Assembly (NCBI RefSeq): GCF_020524585.1
Contig: NZ_JAIVLK010000003.1
Location: forward strand, 1 to 64,000
Length of the DNA: 64,000 nucleotides
Direction of reading: 5' to 3'
DNA from: Celeribacter naphthalenivorans
Lineage (GTDB): Bacteria > Pseudomonadota > Alphaproteobacteria > Rhodobacterales > Rhodobacteraceae
Under the pieces are notes generated by a model. The model was not told where the DNA came from. It worked only from the letters and a program-made list of their open reading frames with translations, and made no database searches. Positions 1 to 9,325 of this stretch are shown here, one piece after another (within the stretch, counting starts at the first letter, position 1; each line of letters opens with the position of its first letter). Position numbers and translations under genes: made by a program.

Positions 1-163
<163 letters not shown>

Positions 164-209
164 TTAACATCGCGGGCTAGGTAGTGGTTTCGAGCAGGAA
201 AATCAAGCG

Positions 210-863
210 TCAGTTGCTATTTGTCGCCTGTTGCGCGGCTTCTTCTGCGGCCTCGGGCGCCAGAACTTCAAGCGCGGCCTTCGCCTCGTCGGCATCCGAA
301 CTGTCGGAGGCAATCGGCTCGATGCCGAACCACTGGCCGTTTTCCTGCAACCAGCGCTCGACTTTGAGGGCGGCATTGCGGCTCAGAATCTCGAGCTGTT
401 CCTCTTTTGTGCGCGCAATACCCGACCCGACGAGCGTCGCGCCAGAAGCGCCTTCGAACACGGTCAACAGCTTGGGCTTTTCCGTCAGTTTCACACCTTT
501 CGAATCGTCCCAGATGTTGACCGACAGCACGAGCACGGATTTCGGCGTGAACAGAACCGGGATGCCGGGCGCGGCAAGGCCATAGGCATCGACCTTGATC
601 CCGATGTGATAGAGCTTGTCGCCATCGTACCGCCCAAAGCGCGCCTGCATCGCGTCCTTGATCGCGACTTCGATATTTTCCTCGCTCTCAGTGCGCGAAA
701 ATGGCGCTTTCGTCGCATCCGTGGCCACAACGACATTGTGCCCAAAGGCGAAATCCCCGAGGTCCACCAAAGGCGTATCCTCCGTAATGACCTTCGCATC
801 ACTACAGGCCGTCAGAGCCAAAAGGGAAAGACCAAAGACAGCGCGACGAGTGAATGACAACAC
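210..863 (-). CDS. Putative lipoprotein of unknown function
   Basis: The 217-aa product begins with a short basic N-terminus and a hydrophobic stretch ending in the lipobox LTAC-S, so it is probably lipidated and anchored in the cell envelope. I chose the GTG at 863-861 because an AGGAGG-type site lies 7 nt upstream at 871-878. An in-frame ATG at 941 would add 26 basic residues that spoil the signal peptide. The C-terminal 35 residues are rich in Ala, Glu and Asp and look disordered. I do not recognise a named domain. It is 81 bp downstream of the M48 peptidase gene on the same strand and may be transcribed with it. Confidence 0.75.
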   Translation of the reverse strand: MLSFTRRAVFGLSLLALTACSDAKVITEDTPLVDLGDFAFGHNVVVATDATKAPFSRTESEENIEVAIKDAMQARFGRYDGDKLYHIGIKVDAYGLAAPGIPVLFTPKSVLVLSVNIWDDSKGVKLTEKPKLLTVFEGASGATLVGSGIARTKEEQLEILSRNAALKVERWLQENGQWFGIEPIASDSSDADEAKAALEVLAPEAAEEAAQQATNSN

Positions 864-870
864 GGGGGGA

Positions 871-878
871 GACCTCCT
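871..878 (-). promoter_or_regulatory. Ribosome-binding site fixing a GTG start
   Basis: Read on the minus strand this is AGGAGGTC, a near-perfect anti-16S match, 7 nt before the GTG at 863. It decides the start of the lipoprotein in favour of GTG over the upstream ATG at 941. Confidence 0.75.
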
Positions 879-944
879 GAATTTTCGGTTCCCTAGGGGT
901 AGCGGCAAACGGCGGGCGGTGCAACGCCATGACTTCGACATGAC

Positions 945-2147
945 TTAGTCGCAGATCGCGCGCAGGTCGGACCAGGCCGCCTCCGAGAGAATCGGCTGGG
1001 TGTCCTGATCAAAACCGACAGCGGCGGCATGGGCGCGATCCACCCGGTCGCCCAGTTTGGGGTGAGACGCCAGATGCGAGGCGAGGCCTTCGCTGTCGCC
1101 GTACTTCTCTTTGAGCCGTTCAAACAGAGGCGCAAGCGCGCCGGGCGACACGCCGACTTTCGGCAAAAGCGCATGGGCATAGGCGTCGGCGGCACTTTCC
1201 GCCTCTTGGCTATATTGCGCATTCACCAGTTGGTTGACGCCCAACAGCACCACCGTGCCCCCGGCAAAATCGCCGAAAACCAGAGACAAAACCCCAAAGG
1301 TCCCCACCCCGCGCAGGGCGTGTCGCGTGGGGTCGCGATGGGCGACGTGGCCAATTTCATGCGCGATGACGGCGGCGACCTCATCGGGACCACCGGCCTC
1401 GTCGATCAGCCCGCGCATCACGACGATCCGACCGCCCGGCAAAGCAAAGGCATTGACCATATCGAAATCGAGCACCGTAAGGCGCACAGCCTCCGGGGCC
1501 AGATCGGACGCGCCAATCAGTGCCTCCTGCATCTGCGTCAAAGCCGCAAATCCCGGATCGTTCGTACATTCCCGGATCGGGATATAGTCGTTTTGCGAAA
1601 AGCTCTCGCGGATGCGCTCATAGGTCTTGTCACCCAGCGCGCGCTCGCCCTCGACCGGCAAACGCATGGCCAGTTGATCGGCAATCGCCGGGATCAGCAC
1701 GAAGACAATCAAGAGAACAGAGGCCACCGCCCCCGTGATCAACCCGGCGATGCGGCCTTTTCCGGTCACCGGCGCGCGGCGCGTCAGGTTGGGCGCGGCG
1801 GCTTTGATCTCGGACAACAGCACGCCATCGCGCACATAGAGCCGCGCCGTCGGAGACATCACAGTGGTGAACACCCCCATCGACACCTTGCCCCAACGCA
1901 GGTTGTGCTGTCCCTCAACATGGCGCAGTTGCGACAGCGGCCAACTCACACACAGGGTTTCATCGGACATGACCTTGCCCCAAATGTCCTCGCGCGGCTC
2001 ACCAAGATAGCGCACTTCAAGCACACCCTCACCCGGCGGCATCGTCACATAGGCATCATGGCGCTTGGCCGTCTTGCCATCCACGAATTCACAGCGGACA
2101 CCTTCGGGCGTCGCGGCCCAGGGATTGACTTGGGGGGTCATCGTCAT
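945..2147 (-). CDS. M48-family zinc metallopeptidase, membrane-anchored
   Basis: The 400-aa protein has an N-terminal soluble region (about 1-125), one strong membrane segment at about 132-154, and a C-terminal peptidase domain. The zinc motif HEIGH is at 263-267 and a downstream ESAADAYA supplies the usual third ligand Glu. M48 enzymes of this layout are membrane-bound endopeptidases of the HtpX/Oma1/BepA group; the substrate here is unknown. Its ATG overlaps the stop codon of the DUF898 gene by 4 bases (ATGA), so the two are translationally coupled. The N-terminal region before the membrane segment is not typical of HtpX and may sense or bind a partner. Confidence 0.88.
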   Translation of the reverse strand: MTMTPQVNPWAATPEGVRCEFVDGKTAKRHDAYVTMPPGEGVLEVRYLGEPREDIWGKVMSDETLCVSWPLSQLRHVEGQHNLRWGKVSMGVFTTVMSPTARLYVRDGVLLSEIKAAAPNLTRRAPVTGKGRIAGLITGAVASVLLIVFVLIPAIADQLAMRLPVEGERALGDKTYERIRESFSQNDYIPIRECTNDPGFAALTQMQEALIGASDLAPEAVRLTVLDFDMVNAFALPGGRIVVMRGLIDEAGGPDEVAAVIAHEIGHVAHRDPTRHALRGVGTFGVLSLVFGDFAGGTVVLLGVNQLVNAQYSQEAESAADAYAHALLPKVGVSPGALAPLFERLKEKYGDSEGLASHLASHPKLGDRVDRAHAAAVGFDQDTQPILSEAAWSDLRAICD

Positions 2148-3424
2148 ATCGCCGCCCCCAGATCAAAGGCTTCAGCCATGCCCTCGGCCTGCCCTGCGTG
2201 GTCCCGATCACGTTGCTGGATCTGCGCCAGATGTTCGCCCCCCGTCAAAGACAGGGTCCGCGCATAGTGCCGCCAGGTCGGAAACAGCACAAAGGTCTGA
2301 CGAAACACGGAAAAGAACAACAGCGTCGCCATGTAGAGAAACAGCGCAAAGGCCACGGTCAGCCCGGCAGACGGCAGGCCCTCACCATCCCCGGCGGTCC
2401 CTTCGCTCACCGCGCCCGAGGCAAAAACCCCGAAATCCGCAAGCCCCGGATAGAACAGGATCAAAAGACCAGAAGCCGCCGCGCCGACGACCAGCATCGC
2501 CAGCCCCGTGCAAATATTGGTCAAAAGATAGCCGCCGATGTTGATCCCCAAAACCCGCGGAAAAGACAGGCGCGAGATCAAGCCAACACCGCCCGCCGTC
2601 TTATGATTGGCCAGATAGCGCAGGGCAACGATCCGGTAGCGCAGATAGAAAAACAGCGCGATCAGGATCAGCAGCGGCACGAAAGCCAAAAGACCAAAAA
2701 GTTCGCCCCCAGCATCGAACCCATTGTCTTTTTCACCCACCGCAAAGCTTTGAGCAACAGCATAAGAGACCATACCCAGCCCAAGCCACAGACACATAAG
2801 CGTCGGCAAAAACGACTTCGCCAGACCGGTCCATTTGCCGCCTTGGTGCATCCGCTGATCGCCGAAAAACGTCCGATCGGTGCGGAACTTTTCCAGCTTG
2901 AAGGTCATGCGCGGCCAGAGGAATCCAAGCGTGATCAGCGACAGAAACAGATGCCCCATCGCAACCATCGCATATTTCCCCGCCGCCGGTTCAAGCCCAA
3001 AGCGAATGCCACGCCAGCGGGTGCGGGCGTAGACATAGCGTTTGGCCCGGTAGGAGGCGAAATAGATCAAAGGCAGGGCAATGACGGCGGCCACGAGATA
3101 GGCCTCGACCTCATCTTGGAACACCGCATAGGAGGCATAGACCAGCCCAAGCGCCAGCACACCGATCAGAAGCGCCAGCATCACAAGTGCGATGAGAAAT
3201 CCGGTGAATTTCTCGATCCCCTTGCCGACATATTCCAAAGGCGTGCCGTCCGGGCGCACGGCGGACCAGAAATGCCGCCGGAGCCGGGTTTTCATCCAGA
3301 ACCGATAAAAGCCAAGCGTCAGAACGGACAGCGTGGCGGTCCACAAAGACAGGCTCAAAATCGGGCCAACCCGACCCTCGAATTCAGTTTTCAAAAGCTG
3401 CGCCACATGTCCCCCACACACCAC
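2144..3424 (-). CDS. DUF898 (YjgN-type) multi-pass membrane protein
   Basis: The N-terminus carries FEGRVGPI...LTLGFYRFWMKTRLRR, the signature of DUF898/YjgN proteins, which are polytopic inner-membrane proteins of unknown function. About ten hydrophobic segments run through the 426 residues, with the GFYRFW-type motif echoed near residue 165 (LGFLWPRMTFKLEKFR), as expected for an internal repeat. The first codon is GTG at 3424; a GTG at 3406 has a better GGGGGA ribosome site and may be the true start. It is upstream of, and overlaps by 4 bases, the M48 peptidase gene, so the two products probably act together in the membrane. Confidence 0.85.
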   Translation of the reverse strand: MVCGGHVAQLLKTEFEGRVGPILSLSLWTATLSVLTLGFYRFWMKTRLRRHFWSAVRPDGTPLEYVGKGIEKFTGFLIALVMLALLIGVLALGLVYASYAVFQDEVEAYLVAAVIALPLIYFASYRAKRYVYARTRWRGIRFGLEPAAGKYAMVAMGHLFLSLITLGFLWPRMTFKLEKFRTDRTFFGDQRMHQGGKWTGLAKSFLPTLMCLWLGLGMVSYAVAQSFAVGEKDNGFDAGGELFGLLAFVPLLILIALFFYLRYRIVALRYLANHKTAGGVGLISRLSFPRVLGINIGGYLLTNICTGLAMLVVGAAASGLLILFYPGLADFGVFASGAVSEGTAGDGEGLPSAGLTVAFALFLYMATLLFFSVFRQTFVLFPTWRHYARTLSLTGGEHLAQIQQRDRDHAGQAEGMAEAFDLGAAI

Positions 3425-3465
3425 TCACGACGGTTCCCTGCCAGACAAACAGCGACCGATTAAAA

Positions 3466-5835
3466 TCAGCTGAATTTATTGTCCCGCGGGAAGCCATGCG
3501 GCGGCTGTTTACCCACGCCCGCACGTTTTCCGAGCCATTGCGTCAGGTCTTTTTCCGTCCGCGTGTTGCCTCCGCCCATGGTCCAGCTCAGGCCATCTTC
3601 CCAATTGAAAGTGGTCAGATCGGACAACCCGCCATCGAGTTCCAGCATGCCTTGGGCGCCGCGCGCCTGATTGTATTTCTGCAACCGCACGCCCTTGCCC
3701 CGACCCAGTTCGGGCACCTCGGAAAGCGGGAAGACGAGGAAGCGCCGGTTCTGCGACATGACCGCGACATGATCGCCGGCAATCCGGTGCACGATCACGG
3801 CTTTCTCGTCGTCCTTGACGTTCAGCACCTGCTTGCCGGACCGCGTTTGAGCGACGATGTCTTTCTCCGCGATCTGGAATCCGTTGCCCGCATTCGACGC
3901 CACCAAAAGACGCCCCTCGGGATCGTGTTTGAAGATGTCGATGATCTCCACCTCATTGGGCAGATCGACCATCAGCCGCACCGGCTCGCCCATGCCCCGC
4001 CCACCGGGCAGGTTGGCCGCAGACAGCGTGTAGAAGCGCCCCGACGAGCCCATCAGGATGAGTTTATCCGTGGTCTCGGCGTGGAAGGTGAAACGCGGCC
4101 CGTCGCCGTCCTTGAACTTCAATTCGCGGGTCAGATCGATGTGACCGGACATGGCCCGGATCCAGCCCATTTGCGACAGCACGACGGTGATCGGCTCGCG
4201 CTCGATCATCGCCTCCAACGGCACATCCTCGACCTCGGCGGCCTCGGCAAATTGCGTCAGACGCGCGCCACGAGGACCGTAATCCTTGCCGAATTTCTTC
4301 TTGGTCTCTTTGAGTTCTTCGGAAATCCGAATCCATTGCAGCTCTTCGGAGCCCAAAAGCTCCACAAGACCGGCTTTTTCTTCGAGCAACGCATCGCGTT
4401 CGCGGATCAACTCGATCTCTTCGAGACGCCGCAAAGAACGCAGGCGCATGTTGAGGATCGCCTCGGCCTGCACCTCGGTCAATTCGCCTTGGACTTCGGG
4501 GGCCGGCAGCGGGCTGACGTAGTCTTTTTCCGTCATCGCACGCGGCACGTCGCGGCCCCAAATCTCCGCCATCAAGGCGGCTTTCGGGTCGTCGTCGTAG
4601 CGGATGATGTCGATCACGCGGTCCAGATTAAGGAAAGCAATGATGAAACCTTCGAGCACCTCAAGACGGTGATCGATCTTTTCCAGACGGTGCTGCGAAC
4701 GGCGCTGCAACACGACACGGCGGTGATCGAGCCAGGCACGTAGCACCTCTTTGAGCGAACAGACTTTCGGCGTCCGCCCGTCGATCAACACGTTCATGTT
4801 GAGCGAGAACCGCGCCTCCAGATCGGAGTTGCGGAACAGCGTGTTCATCAACACGTCCGGGTCGACGTTTTTCGACTTCGGCTCAAGGATCACGCGAATG
4901 TCCTCGGCGCTCTCATCGCGCACGTCGGCCAGAATCGGCACTTTCTTGGTCTGGATCAGCTCGGCGAGCTTCTCGATCAGCTTCGATTTCTGAACCTGAT
5001 AGGGAATCTCGGTGACGACGATCTGCCAGACACCACGTCCCAGATCCTCGACCTCCCACTTCGCCCGCAGACGGAAAGAGCCGCGGCCCGTGGCATAGGT
5101 TTTTGCCATGCTTTCACGCGGCTCGACAATGATGCCACCTGTGGGGAAATCCGGGCCTTTGACGTAATTGAGCAGAGTTTCGTCGCGCACATCCGGCGCC
5201 TTGATCATATGCAGCGAAGCGTCGATCAGCTCGCCGATGTTGTGCGGCGGGATGTTCGTGGCCATGCCGACCGCGATGCCGGACGAGCCATTGGCCAAGA
5301 GGTTCGGGAAGGCGGCGGGCAACACCTCCGGCTCGCGCAGCGTGCCGTCGTAGTTGTCGCGATAGTCGACCGCATCCTCATTGAGACCTTCGAGCAAAGC
5401 TTCGGCCGCAATCGTCATCCGCGCCTCAGTGTAACGCGAGGCCGCCGGATTGTCGCCGTCGATGTTGCCAAAGTTCCCCTGACCGTCGACCAGCGGATAG
5501 CGGACGTTAAAATCCTGCGCCAAACGCGCCATTGCATCGTAAATCGCGGCATCGCCATGCGGGTGATAGTTGCCCATCACGTCGCCGGAGATTTTCGCGG
5601 ATTTGCGGAACCCCCCGGTCGCGGACAGCCGCAATTCACGCATCGCATAGAGGATGCGTCGGTGCACGGGCTTCAACCCGTCGCGCGCGTCCGGCAGCGC
5701 CCGGTGCATGATCGTCGAGAGCGCATATTGCAAATAGCGCTCGCCGATCGCACGGCGCAAAGGTTCAAAGCTTTCGCCCAGAGGCGCGCCTTCGTTTTCG
5801 GGATCTTGGGTCAAATCACTGCTCATAGGGAGCAT
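3466..5835 (-). CDS. parC: DNA topoisomerase IV subunit A
   Basis: ParC is the breakage-reunion subunit of topoisomerase IV, which decatenates daughter chromosomes together with ParE. The 789-aa length fits the family. The N-terminal domain carries [10 protein letters not shown] near 56-65, [15 protein letters not shown] near 88-102, and the catalytic tyrosine at about residue 135 in [10 protein letters not shown]. The C-terminal third is the beta-pinwheel DNA-binding domain. It is ParC rather than GyrA because it lacks the long GyrA tail and a GyrA-box. The residue matching E. coli Ser80 in the quinolone pocket is alanine (about residue 96). An in-frame ATG 9 bases later (5826) is an alternative start; neither has a strong RBS. 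Confidence 0.95.
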   Translation of the reverse strand: MLPMSSDLTQDPENEGAPLGESFEPLRRAIGERYLQYALSTIMHRALPDARDGLKPVHRRILYAMRELRLSATGGFRKSAKISGDVMGNYHPHGDAAIYDAMARLAQDFNVRYPLVDGQGNFGNIDGDNPAASRYTEARMTIAAEALLEGLNEDAVDYRDNYDGTLREPEVLPAAFPNLLANGSSGIAVGMATNIPPHNIGELIDASLHMIKAPDVRDETLLNYVKGPDFPTGGIIVEPRESMAKTYATGRGSFRLRAKWEVEDLGRGVWQIVVTEIPYQVQKSKLIEKLAELIQTKKVPILADVRDESAEDIRVILEPKSKNVDPDVLMNTLFRNSDLEARFSLNMNVLIDGRTPKVCSLKEVLRAWLDHRRVVLQRRSQHRLEKIDHRLEVLEGFIIAFLNLDRVIDIIRYDDDPKAALMAEIWGRDVPRAMTEKDYVSPLPAPEVQGELTEVQAEAILNMRLRSLRRLEEIELIRERDALLEEKAGLVELLGSEELQWIRISEELKETKKKFGKDYGPRGARLTQFAEAAEVEDVPLEAMIEREPITVVLSQMGWIRAMSGHIDLTRELKFKDGDGPRFTFHAETTDKLILMGSSGRFYTLSAANLPGGRGMGEPVRLMVDLPNEVEIIDIFKHDPEGRLLVASNAGNGFQIAEKDIVAQTRSGKQVLNVKDDEKAVIVHRIAGDHVAVMSQNRRFLVFPLSEVPELGRGKGVRLQKYNQARGAQGMLELDGGLSDLTTFNWEDGLSWTMGGGNTRTEKDLTQWLGKRAGVGKQPPHGFPRDNKFS

Positions 5836-5941
5836 GAATAACCGCCCGCCTCGGCCCCGGCAAGCGTCCCTCTCACAGGATTTTGTCCCCAGAGCGCCCG
5901 AAGGTGATCAAATTCTAGGTGGAGTTTTGGAACAAGTTTCC

Positions 5942-5970
5942 CCGTCAAGAGTTGAAGAATCGGTTATAAT
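5942..5970 (+). promoter_or_regulatory. Candidate promoter of the SH3-domain gene
   Basis: A perfect TATAAT lies at 5965-5970, 30 bp before the ATG at 6001. The matching -35 position (about 5942-5947, CCGTCA) is weak, so only the -10 element is supported directly. Confidence 0.4.
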
Positions 5971-6000
5971 AGAACGCGTAACGATATTCGGGGGTGTGTT

Positions 6001-6603
6001 ATGCTGCGTCTTTTGGCAATGACTTCTGTTGGCCTGTGGGCCTCATTCATGGTGTTTGGGCGGGATTTGAGCCCTCAGGAACAGGCCGCGCTCGATCTGC
6101 GCCGCGCCGAGAAAGTCTCTGTGTTTGCCGGGCTGTCCGACCGTTTCTCAGAAGCCTTCGGCACCGATGTGAAACGTCAGGGCGCCTATGTGCCCACCTT
6201 GGCAGAGTTGAACGCCCAAAGCACCGTGGCTCCGACAGCTGCGCCCTCTCGTGACTCTGGCCTTGTGCAACTGGCCAGCGCCCAGATCGGCACGCCCGAC
6301 ATCACGCCCACCAGCGCCACCACGACCGTCGCACATCCCGAGAAAATGGCCGCCCTGTTGGTCGATCCCGTGATGGACCCGACCGAGGCCGCGTCTGACA
6401 TGATCCTGCGCGAAGTCACCGCAGCCCGCGTCAACGTGCGCTCCGGCCCCTCCACCGTCAATCCGGTGATGGGTCAGGTCGTGCGAACCGAGATTGTCCG
6501 CGTCATCTCTCCCGAAGAAAACGGCTGGGTCAAAATCTCTGTCGAAGGCGACGGGGTCGAAGGCTATATGGCCGCCCGCTTTTTGGCCGATGTTTCTCAC
6601 TAA
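6001..6603 (+). CDS. SH3b-domain protein, probably exported
   Basis: The 200-aa product starts with a hydrophobic stretch (about 1-20) that could be a signal peptide or anchor. A low-complexity Ala/Thr/Pro region follows, then a bacterial SH3 (SH3b) domain at about 137-198 with TAARVNVRSGPSTVNPVMG and a closing GYMAARFL. SH3b domains of this kind usually bind peptidoglycan or act as protein-interaction modules in the periplasm. A GGGGGTG ribosome site precedes the ATG. It is monocistronic, with a TATAAT upstream and a strong intrinsic terminator downstream. It carries no catalytic domain, so no enzymatic role is claimed. Confidence 0.8.
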   Translation: MLRLLAMTSVGLWASFMVFGRDLSPQEQAALDLRRAEKVSVFAGLSDRFSEAFGTDVKRQGAYVPTLAELNAQSTVAPTAAPSRDSGLVQLASAQIGTPDITPTSATTTVAHPEKMAALLVDPVMDPTEAASDMILREVTAARVNVRSGPSTVNPVMGQVVRTEIVRVISPEENGWVKISVEGDGVEGYMAARFLADVSH

Positions 6604-6660
6604 GAGTGAATTTTGCGATCTCGCCTGATTGGTGGATTCCCTCGTCGTCGATCATGCGAT

Positions 6661-6696
6661 AAGCCTTTCCCGATCCTCTCGGGAAAGGCTTTTTTT
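6661..6696 (+). terminator. Strong rho-independent terminator abutting the next start codon
   Basis: A perfect 13-bp stem (6661-6673 with 6679-6691, loop TCCTC) is followed by a run of seven T to 6696. It terminates the SH3 gene. The SDR ATG follows directly at 6697. Confidence 0.92.
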
Positions 6697-7530
6697 ATGC
6701 GCTCCATCCTCATCACCGGCTGCTCCTCGGGCATCGGCTATCATGCCGCGCATGCCTTGCAAAAAGAGGGCTGGCGGGTCTTTGCGACCTGTCGACAAGA
6801 GGCGGATGCAGCGCGGTTAAGGGGAGAAGGTTTGGAAAGCTTTCGTCTCGATTACGAGGACCCGGCCTCCATTGCTGCCGCCTTTGACGAGGCCCTGTCG
6901 CGCACCGGCGGCATGTTGGACGCGCTCTTTAACAATGGCGCCTATGCGATCCCTGCGCTGGTCGAGGACCTGCCTGTCGCCGCGCTGCGCCAGAATTTCG
7001 AGGCCAATCTCTTTGGCTGGCACGACCTGACGCAACGTGCCATTAAGGTGATGCGCCAACAGGGAGCAAATGGCCAAGGCCGCATCGTGCAATGCTCCTC
7101 CGTCATGGGGTTCATCACCACCAAATTTCGCGGCTCCTATGCGGCGACGAAACATGCGCTTGAGGCGCTGTCCACCGCCGCGCGTCTTGAGCTGCGTGAC
7201 ACGGATATTCACGTCTCGATCATTCAACCCGGCCCCATCGCCACCGATTTCCGTCTGAATTCACGCAAGAATTTCGACCGTTGGATCGACTGGGAAGGTA
7301 GCGACCAAGCGCCGCGCTATCGCCCCGTGGTGGATCGCCTCTATGCGACCGACAAATCCCCCGATCCCTTTGAGCTGCAATGCGATGCGGTGACCGCCAA
7401 GCTCCGGCGTGCGCTCAACAGCCCGCACCCGAAAGCCCGCTATCACGTCACGAAAGTCACCACATTCTCTGCCCTCGCCCTGCGGTTTCTGCCCGCGCGC
7501 GCCAGCGAATGGATGATGTCCAAAGGCTGA
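6697..7530 (+). CDS. Short-chain dehydrogenase/reductase (SDR family)
   Basis: The 277-aa protein has the SDR dinucleotide motif TGCSSGIG near residues 6-13 and the catalytic YxxxK in GSYAATKHALEAL. An NNGAYAI element corresponds to the usual NNAG. SDR enzymes of this type reduce or oxidise small carbonyl/alcohol substrates with NAD(P)H; the substrate cannot be told. The start at 6697 is set by the glycine motif beginning six residues later. Its only possible ribosome site (GGGAAAGG, 6681-6688) is the 3' arm of the upstream terminator stem, so expression from a read-through transcript would have the site hidden in a hairpin. Confidence 0.88.
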   Translation: MRSILITGCSSGIGYHAAHALQKEGWRVFATCRQEADAARLRGEGLESFRLDYEDPASIAAAFDEALSRTGGMLDALFNNGAYAIPALVEDLPVAALRQNFEANLFGWHDLTQRAIKVMRQQGANGQGRIVQCSSVMGFITTKFRGSYAATKHALEALSTAARLELRDTDIHVSIIQPGPIATDFRLNSRKNFDRWIDWEGSDQAPRYRPVVDRLYATDKSPDPFELQCDAVTAKLRRALNSPHPKARYHVTKVTTFSALALRFLPARASEWMMSKG

Positions 7531-7605
7531 CACCCGGATTCGCGACTTGGGTCGCGGACATAAAAGCGCTATCACAGTCACATCATTCCTAGGGAGGAAA
7601 TGCAC

Positions 7606-7809
7606 ATGTCCGATCCGTTTCTCTATGTCATTGGCGCGGCCTGCCTCCTCGTCCTCGTCATTCTCGCGCTCGGCATCGGCCAGTTCGGTCGCGGCGGCGC
7701 CGAAGGGGCGAAACGCTCGAACAAACTCATGCAGGCCCGCATTTTGGCCCAACTGGGCGCGGTGATCCTCGTGGTCATCTTCGTGGCGCTGCGCAAATCG
7801 GGGAACTGA
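7606..7809 (+). CDS. Small twin-transmembrane-helix protein
   Basis: A 67-aa protein with two membrane segments (about 4-24 and 42-60) separated by a basic, glycine-rich loop. It matches the small 'twin transmembrane helix' proteins (HIG1-like fold) common in alphaproteobacteria, some of which associate with respiratory complexes; function here is not established. I chose ATG 7606 over ATG 7600 because the GGGAGGAA ribosome site ends too close to the first. It lies one base before the adenosyltransferase ATG (7811), so the two are very likely cotranscribed. Confidence 0.75.
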   Translation: MSDPFLYVIGAACLLVLVILALGIGQFGRGGAEGAKRSNKLMQARILAQLGAVILVVIFVALRKSGN

Positions 7810-7810
7810 C

Positions 7811-8389
7811 ATGGTTGTTTTGAACAAGATCTACACCCGCACCGGCGACGCTGGCGAAACCTCACTTTCCGATCTGTCGCGCACGCCGAAATACGCCACC
7901 CGTGTCGAGGCTTACGGCACGGTCGATGAGGTCAACGCCACGTTGGGCCTCGCGCGCCTGCATGCCGAGGGCGAAGTGGACGCCGCCCTGTCGCGCATTC
8001 AAAACGATCTCTTCGACTTGGGCGCAGACCTGTCGCGTCCGAATTTGGACAAGGACGATGAGGCCGGCTACCCGGTCCTGCGCGCCGTGCCCTCGCAGAT
8101 CGAGCGCCTCGAGGCAGAGATCGACGCGATGACCGCGGTCTTGGAACCGCTCCGCAGTTTTATCCTGCCTGCTGGCACCGCCTTGTCCGCGCATCTTCAC
8201 ATGGGCCGCACCGTGGCGCGCCGCGCCGAACGGCTGGCCGTCGCGCTGAACGCCGAAGAATCGGGGGACGTGAACCCGGCGGCGATCAAATATCTCAACC
8301 GGCTCTCGGATTGGCTGTTCTGTGCCGCCCGCATGGCCAACGACGATGGCAAAGCCGATGTGCTTTGGGTGCCGGGCGCCAATCGCTAG
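7811..8389 (+). CDS. Cob(I)yrinic acid a,c-diamide adenosyltransferase, PduO type
   Basis: PduO-type ATP:cob(I)alamin adenosyltransferase makes adenosylcobalamin from cob(I)alamin and ATP. The 192-aa sequence begins with KIYTRTGDAGETSL, the ATP-binding signature of the family, and has the helical core with RTVARRAERLAV. Length is normal. Adenosyl-B12 is the cofactor of methylmalonyl-CoA and ethylmalonyl-CoA mutases, so its place before etfBA, and the mcd gene elsewhere in the window, fit an ethylmalonyl-CoA pathway organism. It follows the twin-TM gene almost directly and precedes etfB by 183 bp. Confidence 0.93.
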   Translation: MVVLNKIYTRTGDAGETSLSDLSRTPKYATRVEAYGTVDEVNATLGLARLHAEGEVDAALSRIQNDLFDLGADLSRPNLDKDDEAGYPVLRAVPSQIERLEAEIDAMTAVLEPLRSFILPAGTALSAHLHMGRTVARRAERLAVALNAEESGDVNPAAIKYLNRLSDWLFCAARMANDDGKADVLWVPGANR

Positions 8390-8572
8390 GCCTGCGCGCA
8401 GGGCAAAAACATCGGAACGCGGCGGCGGATGTTCTCTCAAACGCTGCGTCTTTGGGACGAAACGCGACGTTTTGGGGGTGTTTTCTGCGTCCGCAAACGG
8501 GTAATCACATCAGCGGAGAGCTTGAGCGCCCCCGGTATCCCGGGCGGCACAGTCATAAGGGAGTTTACGCCT

Positions 8573-9325
8573 ATGAAGGTTTTGGTGCCTGTCAAACGGG
8601 TGATTGACTACAACGTAAAGGTCAAGGTTAAGGCCGACGGCACGGGTGTCGATCTTGCCAATGTGAAGATGTCGATGAACCCGTTCGACGAGATTTCTGT
8701 CGAAGCGGCCATTCGTCTCAAGGAGGCCGGTGTGGCCTCTGAGGTGGTGATCGTCTCGATCGGCGAGAAAAAGGCAACGGATACGATCCGCAATGCTTTG
8801 GCCATGGGTGCCGATCGCGGCATCCTGATCGAAGAGGATCAGGGCGTCGACATCGAGCCGCTGGCGGTTGCGAAAATCCTCGCCAAAGTGGTCGAAGAGG
8901 AAGCCCCCGAGCTGGTGATCCTCGGCAAGCAAGCCATCGACAACGACATGAACGCGACCGGTCAGATGCTGGCCGCGCTCTTGGGTTGGGGTCAGGCGAC
9001 CTTTGCCTCCGAGATGGAGATTGCGGACGGCAAAGCCGTGGTGACCCGCGAAGTGGACGGCGGTCTTCAGACCATTTCCGTCAACCTGCCGGCCATCGTG
9101 ACGACCGATCTGCGCCTCAACGAGCCGCGCTACGCCTCGCTGCCGAACATCATGAAGGCGAAGAAAAAGCCGCTGGATGAGAAAACCGCCGCTGATTACG
9201 GCGTCGACACGAGCCCGCGTCTCACGGTGGTCACCACCGAAGAGCCCGCCGCGCGTGAAGCCGGGATCAAGGTCGGCTCCGTCGATGAACTCGTTGCGAA
9301 ACTCAAAGAGGGAGGTCTGGTCTGA
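8573..9325 (+). CDS. etfB: Electron transfer flavoprotein subunit beta
   Basis: EtfB is the smaller subunit of the FAD/AMP heterodimer that carries electrons from acyl-CoA dehydrogenases to ETF:ubiquinone oxidoreductase. The 250-aa protein starts [16 protein letters not shown] and contains [16 protein letters not shown] and the family signature region around [23 protein letters not shown]. The start is set by the conserved [10 protein letters not shown] and an AAGGGAG site. Its stop overlaps the etfA start by one base (TGATG), so the subunits are coupled. It would accept electrons from Mcd at 21023-22708 among others. Confidence 0.97.
   Translation: MKVLVPVKRVIDYNVKVKVKADGTGVDLANVKMSMNPFDEISVEAAIRLKEAGVASEVVIVSIGEKKATDTIRNALAMGADRGILIEEDQGVDIEPLAVAKILAKVVEEEAPELVILGKQAIDNDMNATGQMLAALLGWGQATFASEMEIADGKAVVTREVDGGLQTISVNLPAIVTTDLRLNEPRYASLPNIMKAKKKPLDEKTAADYGVDTSPRLTVVTTEEPAAREAGIKVGSVDELVAKLKEGGLV

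Noticed and set aside
1029-2267. A 412-codon open frame on the plus strand opposite the M48 gene
   Set aside because: It is an antisense shadow of a GC-rich gene. Its composition is Arg/His/Gln rich with no domain, and the opposite strand encodes a clear HEIGH peptidase.
5951-5970. TTGAAG with TATAAT as a full promoter
   Set aside because: The two boxes are only 8 bp apart, far from the usual 16-18 bp, so only the -10 element is kept.
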